64,000 bases of DNA, taken from positions 531,847 to 595,846 of the forward strand of contig JAESIW010000157.1 of NCBI GenBank assembly GCA_016802295.1. Reading direction: 5' to 3'. Position 1 is the stretch's first letter. Each line of letters opens with the position of its first letter. The notes below the pieces were generated by a model. That model saw only the letters and a list, made by a program, of their open reading frames with translations. It did no database searches and had not been told where the DNA came from. The position numbers were made by a program, and so were the translations under genes. This document shows positions 10,397 through 22,784 of the stretch, piece after piece. The stretch comes from Brachionus rotundiformis (lineage: Eukaryota; Rotifera; Eurotatoria; Ploima; Brachionidae).

Positions 10397-12712
10397 ACAC
10401 GATATTAATTTTTAATAAACTGTATATATTGATCGATTTTTTATTCTCAAATAATGAAAAACATATAAGCTAATAATAAATAAAGCATCAAAATTAAAAA
10501 GTTATTTATTATTAAAATTAGAATTCAGACCCAACCAGATCAGAATGTAGAAAAAATTGATTTTGAATTTATATATGATCTTTATTGATTTATTGATTTA
10601 AAAGTTTAGTTAGATAATTGATCTGTCAAGAATTAATCGACTTTTTCTTTTATGGGATCTGTGTATTGAGTTTTATTTTGGGTAAATTTTTTTTCAAAAG
10701 ATAAAGATAAAATATTGATAATCTTTTTTTTTATATTTTAAATTTCATTCATTTCAAATATTTTATATATAAGTCTTTGAATGAAATTTCTTAATTATAT
10801 AAGTATTCATGAAGATACCAAAATAATTTTATACTAAATTAGATCAGAAATCTGTAAAGCCAATATTTTATAAGATTAAAAATGCGTAAAAATATCAATT
10901 TTCCCAAATATCATTATAAGAACTTGTTAAGCGAATAAACTAAATGTTTGTTCAATTAATTTAAAATGGTGAAAAAAATTTTTTTGCCAATAATTAACCT
11001 AAAACATATCCTAGTCAAGTATGTATTCTACTTGAAATAGTTTGTTTATTTAGATCTAAACTTATTTGAGTAATTAAAGTGTGTTCTTTGTAAAAAATAA
11101 TTTGGCAAAGTTTGATTAAATGAACATTGGATTATAAATTACAAAATTAGATATTAATTAAAATAAACTTTTAGCTATTTTTAATGTTTCTTTTATCTAA
11201 ATTTCTGAAATAATTTTTTAAACTCAAGCCTAATTATTTCTGATTGATTTAATATTAACTTGTTGTTTTAATTTATTTAGAGAAATAAATTTTTTTAATT
11301 TTAATTTAACGTGATGTCACTATTTTTGTCGATATAACAGGATTTATCAACTGACTTAGCTTTAATCGTTTAAGCTCAGTAGTCATGCAACATATTGATA
11401 GTAGGTATCAAGAATACTAGTAAACGAATATTATCTTATTTATTTATTTATTTATAAATTGGTTTTGGCTTATTTCATCCAAGTCTTTATAGAAGTAAAT
11501 GTACTTCTTTATAGACAGCATTTTAGAAGTTAAAATAAAATCAAGTTTATAAATTTAAGTTTAAAAAATTTGAAATGGGAAATTAGAAAGTTATAACTAG
11601 ATGTGGTAGATGACGACAATTAGGTCTGCAACTCTCTAAGTAGCTCCCTGGTTTTTTTTTAATTAAAAGTGTTTTTAATAATAAAAAAGTAACAATGTAA
11701 ACAAAAATGATAATTTATTAGATTTTCTTCATTGTTTTACTCCCAGAATTAGTCAAAATTTTAATAGTTTTATTTATTGAATTTTTCTATTTCTAAAACA
11801 TTTTTTAACTTTCTTCAATTAAAAATCAAACTATCAGCAAAAAAATTTCAATGATAAACAAAAAACTTAATGAACAGTTTCAAGCTTTATTATCTTCAAT
11901 TTATTTTTAGAAATTAGTATTCAAATTAATTATTTTGAGCAGCTGAATGAATATTTGGAAAATTTATATAAAATTTTTCCAAGGGAAATTTTTTTATTTG
12001 AAAAATACTGTTTAAAAAGTGGGCTTATTTACAATTTAGATAATAAGCATGTTTTTAAAACGATTATATTTAAAAGCAGTTTTATTTAATAGAAATTAAC
12101 TATGATCAACGATAAATTATTTACAAGTTAAAGTCATAAAATTTCATTTAAATTTGATTATTGATTAATATTTTATCTAAAAAAAGGAACTATCAAATAA
12201 TTGTCAGCAATTATTTTACATAAATTTTTAATTCAATTTTTATATTAAAATATGAAAAAAGATTGTTCAATTTAATTTTTGATGTCTAAAATTTAACCAA
12301 ACTGAAATTAAAATCGATTTATTATATTATATTTCCAGAAATTTTTTTTATTTTTTTGATTGAAGTAATCGATAAAAATAATTTGTTTAGGTTTAAAAAA
12401 TATGTATTTAATTTAATTTTTTTAATATACTTTTTATTTTATCAGTCTAATTTATTTTAGGTGCTAATCAAAGGAGTTAAATAAAAGTGTTTTAAATAGA
12501 AAATAGGAATAAGTTTCTTGTCTGGGTATGCGTTTTCCCTAAAGAAAAAACAACTTTAAAGTTAACAATTGAATGAGCAAAGAAAATTTCAATAAAAATA
12601 TGAAACAATTTCATTTAGGAACATAATACAACAATAATTTTTTTATTTTATTTTATTATTAAATAAAAATTAGAAAAAGTTAATTTTTGAGATTTGAATA
12701 GAATTTTAGAAA
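10397..12712. other. Intergenic, FBXO36 to PDCL
   Basis: About 2.3 kb of AT-rich sequence without a supported gene, tRNA or recognisable transposon. A less AT-rich patch at 11300-11420 and another at 11590-11650 (TAGATGTGGTAGATGACGAC) stand out but encode nothing obvious. Confidence 0.5.
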
Positions 12713-13570
12713 ATGGCAACTTTGGACGATAAAATTCTGGGCGAAAAGCTCCATAACTATTGTAGTAGTAGCTCAGAAGACGAGGACGAGCCGACTAGGC
12801 CAAAATTTATTCCTGAAAGTGAGTTAAAAGAGCGGGAAAAGTTAACATCAAAAGCTGGGCAATCGGTCAACACAGGACCAAAAGGTGTTATCCAAGATTG
12901 GCAACGCTTTAAGCAACTTCAGCATGAGAAAAGCCGAGAATCAGCTGAGGAGAGGGAGAAAATTATCAAGCGGCTTGCAATGACCTGTAAATCCGATGAC
13001 ATTGATAAAGAGATTGAAAAAGAGAAAATAAATTTAAATAAGAAAGATGATGAAATTGATGAGCTGGACGATGGCTTTTATGAAGAATACTTGAAGAAAA
13101 AATTCGAAGAAATGCAAAGTAAATTTTTGGCATTGCCAAAGTTTGGCAAAGTAATTGAGTTGGATGATGAAAAATTCATTAGTGAAATTGACAACGAGCA
13201 CAAAAATGTGACTATTATAATTCACATTTATGACACTAAGATAAGTGAATGTAACTTGATGAATGAATGCTTGGAAACTATTGCCAGAGATTATTCATCA
13301 GTCAAAATTTGTAAAGTAAGATCTTCTGCGATAAATTTGTCGGATAAATTCCGCAGATACGGCTGTCCAGCTTTGTTGATATACAAAAATAAGGAAATGA
13401 TTGGAAATTTTGTAAAAATGAACGATGAATTTGGTGACGAGTTTTGCGCCTCGGACGTAGAGAATTTTTTGATCGAACAAGGATTTTTGCCTTCCCAGGA
13501 AGTGCCAATTATAATCAGAACAAGCTCATCAACGAATACAAAAAGTCAAGAGTCAGATGATGAAAATTAG
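12713..13570 (+). CDS. PDCL: Phosducin-like protein (PhLP1)
   Basis: Intronless gene of 285 aa, the usual length for phosducin-like proteins. PhLP1 is a cochaperone of the CCT chaperonin that helps fold G-protein beta subunits and assemble beta-gamma dimers in the cytosol. The start MATLDDKILGEKLHNY followed by an acidic SSSSEDEDE stretch (a CK2-type phosphorylation patch in the family) is diagnostic. A helical N-terminal region contains GPKGVIQDWQRFKQL, where phosducins contact G-beta. The thioredoxin-like C-terminal domain (about residues 140-265) shows FGKVIELDDEKFISEI, VTIIIHIYD, CLETIARDY, VKICKVRSSA and the closing CPALLIYKNKEMIGNFV. As in the family it lacks a CxxC redox site. Confidence 0.96.
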   Translation: MATLDDKILGEKLHNYCSSSSEDEDEPTRPKFIPESELKEREKLTSKAGQSVNTGPKGVIQDWQRFKQLQHEKSRESAEEREKIIKRLAMTCKSDDIDKEIEKEKINLNKKDDEIDELDDGFYEEYLKKKFEEMQSKFLALPKFGKVIELDDEKFISEIDNEHKNVTIIIHIYDTKISECNLMNECLETIARDYSSVKICKVRSSAINLSDKFRRYGCPALLIYKNKEMIGNFVKMNDEFGDEFCASDVENFLIEQGFLPSQEVPIIIRTSSSTNTKSQESDDEN

Positions 13571-13904
13571 GGCGATTTTTTGTTTTGTTTAAATGAATTT
13601 AAAATGATAGATGTTTTATTTTATAATTAAATTTTGTATTTTTTTTTCTTCTCAATTAATGTGTTTTTTTTCTACAATAAAATCGAGATTTAAACCTATA
13701 TTTGTGTTTTTTTTTCTAATTTTTTAAGTCTACTAAGATCCTTACTCAAAATATTTGAGTAATTTTAAGCAAAAAATCTAAAAAATTCGGCAAGGTTAGA
13801 TATTTAAATTTGGTTGCTCATGGAAACAGATAATTAATTTTGATTCCATTAATATTTTTTACATAAAATACTGAGAATAAAATGAAATTAGCAATTAAAT
13901 AATA
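13571..13904. other. Short intergenic, PDCL to LRR gene
   Basis: 334 bases holding poly-A signals for PDCL (ATAAAATCG around 13677 and TTAATTAAA-type runs) and the leader of the next gene, which is on the same strand. No other feature seen. Confidence 0.5.
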
Positions 13905-15855
13905 ATGAGCGCTAAAAAATCCAAGCCGAAGCGCACCGACGATACACCACTCTTCACTGAAATTATCTTGAAAAAACTTCTAAAATACTATGACAATTAT
14001 TCGACAGAGATAGGCGTTAAGACGTGTCCCGATGTTGTTAAAGAGATAAGGAATTGTTTGGAAAATGGAAAAGAGTTGAAGAAAATTATTGTCCGTCCAA
14101 TTGATAAAGATTTTAAAGCAGAAGAAAAATATAAAAAAGCATTATTGGAGGCCAAGGATCAAAATGATATGAATAAAATTGCCGAGCTTAGGGCTAATTA
14201 TTCAAATACACCACCGCCAGTAATAAAAACAATTTAAAATTTGCATTTTATTATCTTTTCTTAAGATTGCTCTTGAGCCATTGATGAAGGCCTTGAATGA
14301 TATTCAATTAACATCATGTAAAGAATTGTTTATTATTGACTTACCTTTGAATTATGTAGACGCCATTCATCTTGTAATTAAATTAATTTTATTTTTCAAA
14401 AAAAACAAATAATTTAGATCTTTTTTCAGACTCATTATTTAAAATTGGCTAGTAATTCTGTCAAAAAAATTGTAATATCTGACTGTTTACTTGATTTAGA
14501 ATGTGTTAAAAAGATATCTACGTTAGTGGTTTTTTATATAAGAAAATAAATTAAATTTATTTATTTATTTATTTTTTTTAAGTTCTCTTAATGCAAGAAT
14601 AATACTCAGCTCATTGTGTCTGGATTACAACGAGTAAATCTAATTTGAAAATAATTAAAAAAAAATTATTTTGTTGCTCGGAAGATTTGGCGACAAAGGA
14701 TGCCATGAACTGTGCAAAGGACTTATCGGAAATAGGCATTTGGTAATGCTAAGTTTAAATTATTGTAATTTAACTTACAAATCTGGTGAATATTTGGGAG
14801 ACATTTTGGCCAGTACAGCTGTTAAGTAAGAATTACTTTTTCAGTCTCAAACTTGTAATCACTTATATTTAGAGATATTTATCTGGATGGAAATAGTCTA
14901 CGTTGCCAGGGTGCCATGAGCTTGATTGGAAAAATTGTCGAAGAGTGTGAGAATGAGGTGATTCGGAAAGAACTCGAGGAAAAAATCCGACTTGAAGAAG
15001 AAGAGAAAAAACTTGCCGAAGGTGAGAATTGTAGAGCAAATTTATAAGATTTTATCTGCTAAATTTTTTGTAGAAGCTTCTAAACCTTCTTGGGAAAGAA
15101 CTCCAATAGAAGAAGAAAAGCCTCCTGATCTCGAAAACGAAGAAAAAAAGACTAAAAAAAAGAAAAAAAAGAAAAGTTAGATAATTTCAAAAATTAATTT
15201 ATAATTTTTTATCATTTAAAGATAAATAAAAAAATATCAGTTATCAGAAAATATAAAGTTTTTTCATTTAGAGAAGAAAAAAAGTGATGAACCGCCAAAA
15301 GTTGGAGCTTTCGTGTGCAAATTACACTTGGCTGATAATGGAATTGATATTTACGAAGATGGAGCTGATGTTCAAAAATCTTTAAAGATAATTCGAAATT
15401 TTATCGAAATGATTACAAAGTAGACTCTAATTAAGTTTTTATTATTGGTTTATAAAATAAAATATTAAAGATTAATTAAATTATCTGCCGATGTACAAGA
15501 GATAGATTTACATAACAATACAATTGGTAACATGAGTGCTAAAATGATTTTAAATGCACTCGAGTACAGAAAAATAAGTACATTTTTTTTTTTAAATGAT
15601 ATTTTTTGTTTATCTCCTTATTTAGATAAAGTTGGAAATTTGGCTGTTCGAGTTAGCGAAAAGATAGATAAAGATTTATTTAATTCGATAATTAAAGCAA
15701 GCAAAAAAATAAAGAAGAAAAAAGGAAAAAAGAAAAAAGTATTTTTAGACAAAAAATTTAAAAATAAAAAAAATTATATTTTTTTTCAAGAAATCATAAT
15801 AGATACGATTGAAAGTAGAACAATTTTCATAATATTTTTAAAAATATCTATTTGA
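13905..15855 (+). CDS. Leucine-rich-repeat protein with lysine-rich linker and tail
   Basis: Ten short exons keep phase throughout: 13905-14219, 14266-14373, 14430-14521, 14583-14633, 14685-14825, 14873-15021, 15074-15175, 15272-15419, 15471-15577, 15626-15855 (480 aa). Ribonuclease-inhibitor-type LRRs are visible: LVMLSLNYCNLTYKSGEYLG, then VKDIYLDGNSLRCQGAMSLI, and after a charged insert (EEEEKKLAE ... KKTKKKKKKK) two more: CKLHLADNGIDIYEDGADV and VQEIDLHNNTIGNMSAKMI. The C-terminus is again poly-lysine (KKIKKKKGKKKK). An LRR array interrupted by a lysine/glutamate linker resembles LRRC71-like and other axonemal LRR proteins, but I cannot fix the orthology. The last exon after 15730 is extremely AT-rich, so the true stop could differ. 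Confidence 0.75.
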
Positions 15856-16020
15856 TCAGTTTTTTTTTATTTTTAAACTGTAAATCAGAGAAATTTTTTC
15901 AATAAAATATTTTAAAATTATAATTTATTTGTATCGATAATCATAAAAAAATAAAAGCAAACTTAAAAACTTTAAGAGAATAAAAAATATTTAGTTGGAC
16001 AAAAATTGTTTGAAACTTTA

Positions 16021-16895
16021 ATTTAGACAACTCAGCAGGTCGTACTTGGGAATGAAGTCTCAATATCGTAAGAGACATTGATTGGAGTTCTGCAAGGGCC
16101 TGTACTCATGCCCCTTCTATTTGTTATACATAAATGGTCTTCGCGGGCTCCTAATAAAATGGTATTGTATGCAGATGATCCAAAAATTCTGGGCGTAGTA
16201 AATAAAACGTATGACAAAACGATGCTACAGAAAGATCTAGACTCAGTATGTGAATGGATAGATGTGTGGCGGATGGGACTTTGTGCTGATAAGTGCAAGA
16301 CATTGATATGTTTTCAAAAGTAGAGAAGCAGCTTTAATATCATATTGACAGAATGCGAGAGGAATCTGGATCATCGGATGTCAAGTGGCCCGCCAAGTTA
16401 AAAGTGCTTGTGCGAAGCGAGTATGGTTCTTAGGATGCTAAAGGGAACATTTACAAACCAATAAGAGAAATTGTGAATAAGACTGTATACAGTGCAAGCA
16501 TGGAATCCAAATATGAAAGCAGATATGAATGTGTTGGAGAAGGTGCAAGAACAAGAAACAAAGATTCCTGTGTGGCTAAGAAGTATGTCGTATGAATTGA
16601 GGCTGGCTAGAGTGGACTTGACATGGTTGAGTCATAGAAAGGTAAGAGGAGATTTGATTGAAATGTAAAAATTAGTTAATGAACTGGTAAAGGTTAACCT
16701 GGTCAAAATAGATCCTGATCTGCTAAATAGATTAGTAATCAAGGGTCCAGCCACGGCAATATAATGCAAAAGCATCAGAATTCAGAGAGAAATTTTCCCA
16801 GCTCAAGCTATAAATGATTTTGCAGCTGCAGTGAGCGTTAGAGATGCCTCCAAACAGAATATTTTTGAACTGGTATACAAGCAAAGAAAATAATT
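16021..16895 (+). mobile_element. Decayed LINE (non-LTR) reverse transcriptase fragment
   Basis: A pseudo-coding stretch clearly less AT-rich than its surroundings. The 16078-16323 frame reads GVLQGPVLMPLLFVIH, then MVLYADDPKILG with the catalytic YADD box, then LDSVCEWIDVWRMGLCADKC. These correspond to RT motifs 4 to 6 of CR1/Jockey-like LINEs (usual forms GVPQGSVLGPLLF and FADDTK). The frame then breaks, and later segments fit the RT C-terminus when frames are switched: WNPNMKADMNVLEKVQEQET, SYELRLARVDLTWLSHRKVR and GDLIEM. The last block (REIFPAQAINDF) matches the usual FFSQRVVN-type end. Several stops and frameshifts, with no endonuclease domain, mark it as a dead 5'-truncated copy between the LRR gene and ACADVL. 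Confidence 0.85.
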
Positions 16896-17047
16896 ATCGA
16901 ACAAGTTTAATAAAAATGGTTTAATTTAATTTTATTCAATTAAAAATGAGTTGAATGATAAAATTTTTAACGAAATTTTTTTTGACGTGAAAAAATTCTT
17001 AAGATAAAAATACATTATTTGAAAAAATATTTATTTTTATTTTATTT

Positions 17048-19352
17048 TTAAAATCCTAATGGATGAGCTGGAACAGTATGACCATTTTGGCTCAAATCTT
17101 TGGCAATTTTACTCATTAGTTTTGTGTTTTCGACAAATTTACCATCCAAAGCATCTTTTAGATTTTGTTCCAATCTTTTTGATGCTTCGTAACAGAACAA
17201 ATTAGCCAAAGCGGCCTCGTGGTCACCTGTTGGTGAATTTGCGTTGATTGTTCTAGCAGCTCTAGACAACACAACAAACATTCCAAATATATCAATAGTG
17301 GACTGTGCGATTCTATTGACCACAAATTGCTCCTCTAAATTTAAATAATTTAAAAAAAGATCAAAATAAAAAAGCTTAAGTTACCTGTAATTCTTTTTCC
17401 GTATTTTACCAAAACACTTTCGACTGTTTGACCAAAATCAACCACAGCTTTGGATGCCAAATTAGCTGAGTTAGATAGTTGACTTGGCACATGTTGAGAC
17501 AATGAGGGAACATTTTGCATTCCTATTTGTCTACCAATTCTTTTTCTGCCTTCTGTAAAGATTGTTCCAATGTCAAAGCTTTGAACCTTCTTTTGGAGCT
17601 CTTTTAAGTGTTTTCCAGCATACTTAAATATATTTTTGAATTTTTTTGATATTATATAATATCAAATTAGTACATTCATTCCTTGCAATGCAATGAACAA
17701 TCTTAAGATATCATTAGTTCCTTCAAATATTCGAAATATTCTGATATCTCTTAGGACTCTTTCCAAACCAGTGTCCTTTGAAAAAAAAAACAAAATTTTA
17801 GTTTAATTATCTCAAACATTTTGTAAATTATTTTTTCTTACTCTCATGAATCCCATTCCTCCCAAAACCTGAACAGCTTCATCAGTTACTGCCCAAGCAC
17901 TTTCAGAAGCGAATACTTTACTAATAGCAGCTTCAATTTGGAACTCAAGTGAACCTTTGTCCATATTTGCAGAGAGCATGTAAGCCATTGACTCGGTAGC
18001 ATATTGCAACATTGCCATGCGAGCAAGCTTTTCTTGAATAGCTCCATAGTGAATAATTTGCTTACCAAATTGGTTACGATTGGTAGCGTGTTCAACAGCT
18101 TTTGCAATTGAAAATTTCATTGTGCCAGACAAAGCAGCAGCCATGCCAAATCGACCTGCATTCAGAATGTTCATAGCTACCTTAAAACCATTGCCTACTC
18201 CGCCTAATATGTTTTCCGAAGGAACTTTGACATCTTCGAAGTAAACTTCAGCTGTATTTGAACACTTTATGCCCATTTTTTTCTCTGGTGGACCATTTTT
18301 AACTCCGCCAAATTTTCTCTCCACAATAAAAGCAGTTACTTTATCCTTTACTTCTCCAGTTTTTTCATCTTTGACCGGAGTTTTGGCAAATACAGTAAAA
18401 ACTTCGGCAAATCCACCTAACATAATTTCATTTAAAATACAATAGAAATTTGTCGAATAAATTTATACAAACCATTGCTAATCCAAATTTTGCTACCATT
18501 AAGGATCCAATGTTTACCATCTGCTGAAGGAACAGCTCTGGTTTTAATTGACTTAAAATGAATATAAATAAAAGGTATTACATTTTATAATGTTAATTTA
18601 CAGCAGCATCGGATCCACTTGCTGGTTCAGTTAAAGCAAACGCAGCAATATCTTCTCCTGTTGCTAATTTAGGCAAATATTTGGCTTTTTGTTCAGGATT
18701 GCCAAATAATAATATTCCTTTAAAGCCAATCGACTTAACAAAAAATGAATTTTATTTTCTCGAAAAATCAAAATTTGGCTGTAATTTTACCTGATGAGCA
18801 CCAAGGACAATACCAACTCCCAAATCATGGGAACCAACTATTTCAACTAATCGTGCATATTGAGTGTTGTTTAAACCCAATCCGTTGTGTTCTACCGGAG
18901 TTTGGAGGCCGAAAGCACCAAGTTCTTTAAGACCTTGCATGATATCGTCAGGCACAGTTTCCAGTTTATCATTCTTCAAAGAGTCATTTTTTTCCTCAAA
19001 AAATTTAGCAGTTGGATCGACCAAAGATTGAAGAATGTCCTTTTGTTCTTCATTTAAACTTGATGGATATGGAAATATTTCATCTAGTCTCATTTGACCA
19101 CGGAATAAATTCATAGCAAATGAAGGTGACTCGATGGGCTTTTCAGATGGCTTTTTCTCACTAGAAACCTTAGCTTGAGCTTGAGCTGATTTAGGAGTAC
19201 CAGTGGAAGCATATCGGACTATAGCCCTGTCAAAATTAAAAATTAAACTTTTGTCTTTCAAATTATTATTTTTCTTACAGGTTAGACGCAATATTTAGCA
19301 CTTGACCTGACTTTTGGGATGCAATTAAATAATTAGTCAAAATTTTACTCAT
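17048..19352 (-). CDS. ACADVL: Very-long-chain acyl-CoA dehydrogenase, with an apparent one-base frameshift
   Basis: Eight exons on the minus strand: 19352-19279, 19226-18791, 18733-18602, 18551-18473, 18416-17842, 17776-17674, 17622-17385, 17334-17048. VLCAD is the FAD enzyme of the inner mitochondrial membrane that starts beta-oxidation of long-chain acyl-CoAs. A basic, Ser-rich mitochondrial presequence (MSKILTNYLIASQKSG...) precedes FRGQMRLDEIFPYPSSLNEE. Diagnostic segments are NTQYARLVEIVGSHDLGVGI, SGSDAA, KKMGIKCSNTAEVYFEDVKV, ATNRNQFGKQI, VLGGMGFMR and RIFEGTNDILRLF (the acyl-CoA dehydrogenase catalytic Glu sits in this EGTND region). The C-terminus ends PLGF as in human VLCAD. The exons sum to 1924 nt: exon 6 has four A (T run 17760-17763 on +) where three would keep DTGLE-RVLRD in frame. 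All else is intact, so an assembly or sequencing error is likely. Confidence 0.93.
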
Positions 19353-22100
19353 TTTTTTTCAATTTAATGTTAAGTTTATGCTGTTTCTAAAATAAAACTT
19401 TATTTTTGTTCTAATTTAGTATATTTTAAAATTGGATCAAAGTACAATTTTGGTGGATTTTGGAACTTATATAACTTATTTTATATGCACAATGTCTAGC
19501 TTCTTAATTGACATGTAATAATAGAATTTTTTATTTTTCAAAATCATAAGCATATATTAATCTTTTGAAATAAATTATTTTTAATAATTTTTTCATTTAA
19601 ATCAAGAGTTTAGTCTTATTTCAAAATTATATAAACAATTTTTTAGGTATCGCGTTTTTTTTAAGGGCCCATATTCTTTGAAAAAATAATTTGATTTTTT
19701 CTTGGTCTGACCATTTTGATTTTCTGATGATCGATTATTATTATTTGTAATAAAATGGCAACGCTCAATATCTGATTTGGTCTAGACGATGATGATGATT
19801 GAGTTTGAATTGAAGGTTCGAATTGAAATTCCCTTCAATGTTAAGATCTTGGATCGCAAATTCTAATAATTTAATTGTGAAATTTTTTTTCCTATTTGAT
19901 AACTTCCAAATCTGATTGTTAATTTCTCTTACATGCATTGAAGCACTTCAAATTATAAACTCCGATGCGATTGTAAGGTTCCCCAAATCTTAAACCGTAG
20001 TTAAAATTTGGCTGTTTTTGAGCTCTAATAAGTCAAGTCCGTTACGAAAATATTATTCCAAAAATGTTTTATTTTGTAGAATAAACTCTGCTCTACAAAA
20101 GTTAGCTTTTATTTTAGACAGTTTAAAAAATATTTATGAAAATAAATATCATCAAAGTTGTGGAAAAATGAATTTTTTGGTAAAAAAATACCAAAAATTT
20201 AGTTTTTTAAGTAAAAATATCATACTAATCAAGACATTCAAAAATCCTAAGCTAACTTCGCTAGAAATTTTCATTTTACACTTAGGATAAAATTTTTAAA
20301 TTTTTTACATCATCATTTAATGGAGGAATAAAATTTAAAGATACTAGAATTTATGATTTGGGGTACCTTAGCTGTTAAAGATTGATTTATGAAAATGCGC
20401 TTTGCATATGTTTTGTGTTGGTTTTTGGACGTTGTGACCATATAAACTGTTCGTCCACTTTGACTAAATTTTACTACTCCTTTTTTTTTCAAGCGCAATT
20501 AATCTAAGTCTTATGTCCATTCGTGAGTACACGACTGGTTTTGTCGCAAATTTTTTGGCAGTGTTAAACTTGGGGTCACGATCCGATGACCAATCTGACA
20601 ATAATTTATTCATGCAGATAGATGAAGAGCTAAGTCAAACATTAATCTGTTAAAAAACCTGTCTAAGTAAAACAAAATAAAACTTTTTCCTCAAGAGGGA
20701 AAGTCATACAAAACTTAGTTTAAGTCAGAAAAAAAATAAAAAATAGTTATTTTTGTTAATCAATGAGTTAATTTATACACATTACCGGTTAAAAGAGTAA
20801 GTTATTATAAAAAAATATTTTTTTTAGAAAAAATTTAGCCAAACCATATCTCCCTATTTTTTCATTTATTTTCAAATTTCGATTTAAGTTTTAAGTCAAA
20901 GTATTTTTTATTCATCATTAAACACAATTTAAAAAAATGTTTATTTTAATGCGAGAAATATAAACCTTTTATTTAAATATTTGAGATATACATATAAAAT
21001 AATACATAATATAATACTTAATTAATTAATATTTTCAATTTTAAAAGTATAATTAAAGGTTATTAACTCTCTTGTATCTATTATTTTTTAATTAGAATTA
21101 TTTTAAATTGAATTTTTTTAATTAAAATCTAATTAATAAATTTATTTTTTATTTTGTTTGTTTTCTGATCGATCTAGAGCTTCTATAGATACCACTAATA
21201 TAAATTAAGACAACGATAGAAATTAACTATGTCATAAATAGAAATTTAATCTTAGTGAGTGCAAAAAAGACAGAAAAATATTCTTGATAGTTAATTATTT
21301 TTGATAGATAAAAACCTCTTAAAAATCCTTTGAAAGTCTATTTATAATATTAACAAATTTGAGACATAACTTTCTATTATATCAACCTTTTATAACATAT
21401 TTTTTAAGTAAGATATAAGCTTAACTTCATATGATAAAATAACTAACATGCTACCAGATTAACAGAACAGTTAAGTGCTCTGGAGACAATTGTCCGTAAT
21501 TAGCTTAGATTTTGCAGATGACGATGACCAAGAGATTCACTTTTAATTGAATTTAAAGAGGAATTAATTGATACAGTTCAAATTAATTTAGATGCTTTGA
21601 GAGGTATACAGTCACATGAGGAAAGGTGCTGAATCATCGTTTAAATTTTAATGAGCAGGCTAATGTTTACAAAAGAGGAGAAGGCTAAAAAATTTAGGAT
21701 CTGAAATAAAGAGGGAGAAAAGCTTGATCAAAAAATGAACCGAAATCAGTGCCATTTAGAACAAGTTAAAGAGCCAAATATATTTTTATATCTAAAAAGA
21801 AGTAAAAATATATTACTGTTTTTTATAGTTAATAGCAGTTTTATTATAGTTTCAAAAAATAAAATAGCTTTATAAATATGTATAAGTTATAGGCAATTTT
21901 TTTTCTAACTTGTATTTTAATTATTTTAAAAACTTTTAATTTTTATTTTTAAAATAATTTATTTACCAAATTTAAGGAATAATGTATTTAGAAAAAAACA
22001 GACATAAACTTTTTTTATCTAGTTTTGTTTCTGAAAACAAAAATAGAAGAATCCAAAAAAAAACAAATGACCAATATAAACTTTTACAACAAGGTGGCAT
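19353..22100. other. Intergenic, ACADVL to EIF4E2
   Basis: About 2.7 kb between two minus-strand genes. Stretches at 19650-19990 and 20330-20640 are less AT-rich than typical spacer here (for example GACTGGTTTTGTCGCAAATT) and could be old transposon remains, but no coding match was found. 21440-21760 is similar. The sequence just after 19352 should hold the ACADVL promoter. Confidence 0.45.
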
Positions 22101-22784
22101 TTATTTGTCACAAAAAAGTGTATTACGAAAACTTGAATTATCCTTGAGACTGTCATTGTGGCTTTTGTATTCCAGAATGGTGCTTGGTGGCAAGTTCAAA
22201 ATTCGTTTGAGAGTATCTTTAATTCGTGAAGTGACCGCTTGATTACTGCATGTTTTATTCCAAATTGATATAAGATCTTCTTGATACCTACATGATACAA
22301 CTGCACCACATATCTCTTCACCTACCATAAATTGTTCACCTAAAATAGCTAGTATCAAATTTTCCCAACATCGATTAGCAAGACCTTTTTTTAGTCTTAC
22401 AATCCATTTGCCACCATTTTTATTTGCATCGTCTTCCCACAAAGGACGAATGCCATCTTTGAACATTAAAATATCTGCATGGCCAACCAAATCATGAGGT
22501 CGAGTCATATGGGCATAATAATACCAAAATTTTTCAACAGTATTAAATGTTCCAACTAATCTAAGATTGGCATCATAATTAGCTGGATTTGTTTGAGTCG
22601 CTGCTGGATTATTGGCGTTTTTGCTCGGACGTTTTGAAAACCAAAATGAATAGCCATATTCCAATGGTGACTGCGAAACTTGGTTTAAAAAAAGCAAAAG
22701 AGATTGACTATTTTCTTTTTCACAATTATCTTTTTGAGCTTCTAAATTATCATGAGGTGAGGTTTCTTCACTTGTGGAACTCAT
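22101..22784 (-). CDS. EIF4E2: eIF4E homologous protein (4EHP / eIF4E2)
   Basis: Intronless gene of 227 aa. 4EHP binds the mRNA 5' cap but not eIF4G well, and so represses translation of selected mRNAs, usually with partner repressors (GIGYF family). The fold is complete: EYGYSFWFSKRPSKNANNPA near residue 38, FNTVEKFWYYYAHMTRP, ILMFKDGIRPLWEDDANKNG, GKWIVRLKKGLANRCWENLI, ILGEQFMVGEEICGAVVSCR, and RIKDTLKRILNLPP with IEYK-like end ILEYKSHNDSLK. Cap-stacking aromatics sit in FWFS (first position, Tyr/Phe-type as in 4EHP rather than the Trp of eIF4E1) and in PLWEDD. ANKNGGKW and CWENLILAILGEQF are typical of class II eIF4E. The N-terminal 37 residues are Ser/Glu-rich linker. Confidence 0.96.
   Translation of the reverse strand: MSSTSEETSPHDNLEAQKDNCEKENSQSLLLFLNQVSQSPLEYGYSFWFSKRPSKNANNPAATQTNPANYDANLRLVGTFNTVEKFWYYYAHMTRPHDLVGHADILMFKDGIRPLWEDDANKNGGKWIVRLKKGLANRCWENLILAILGEQFMVGEEICGAVVSCRYQEDLISIWNKTCSNQAVTSRIKDTLKRILNLPPSTILEYKSHNDSLKDNSSFRNTLFCDK

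Noticed and set aside
19815..19835. GGTTCGAATT resembling a tRNA B box
   Set aside because: The rest of the B box and any A box or cloverleaf are missing; no tRNA gene found in the window.
20018..20498. Frames of 60-90 codons on both strands
   Set aside because: Lys/Phe/Asn-biased composition typical of random AT-rich DNA; no motif or splice context.
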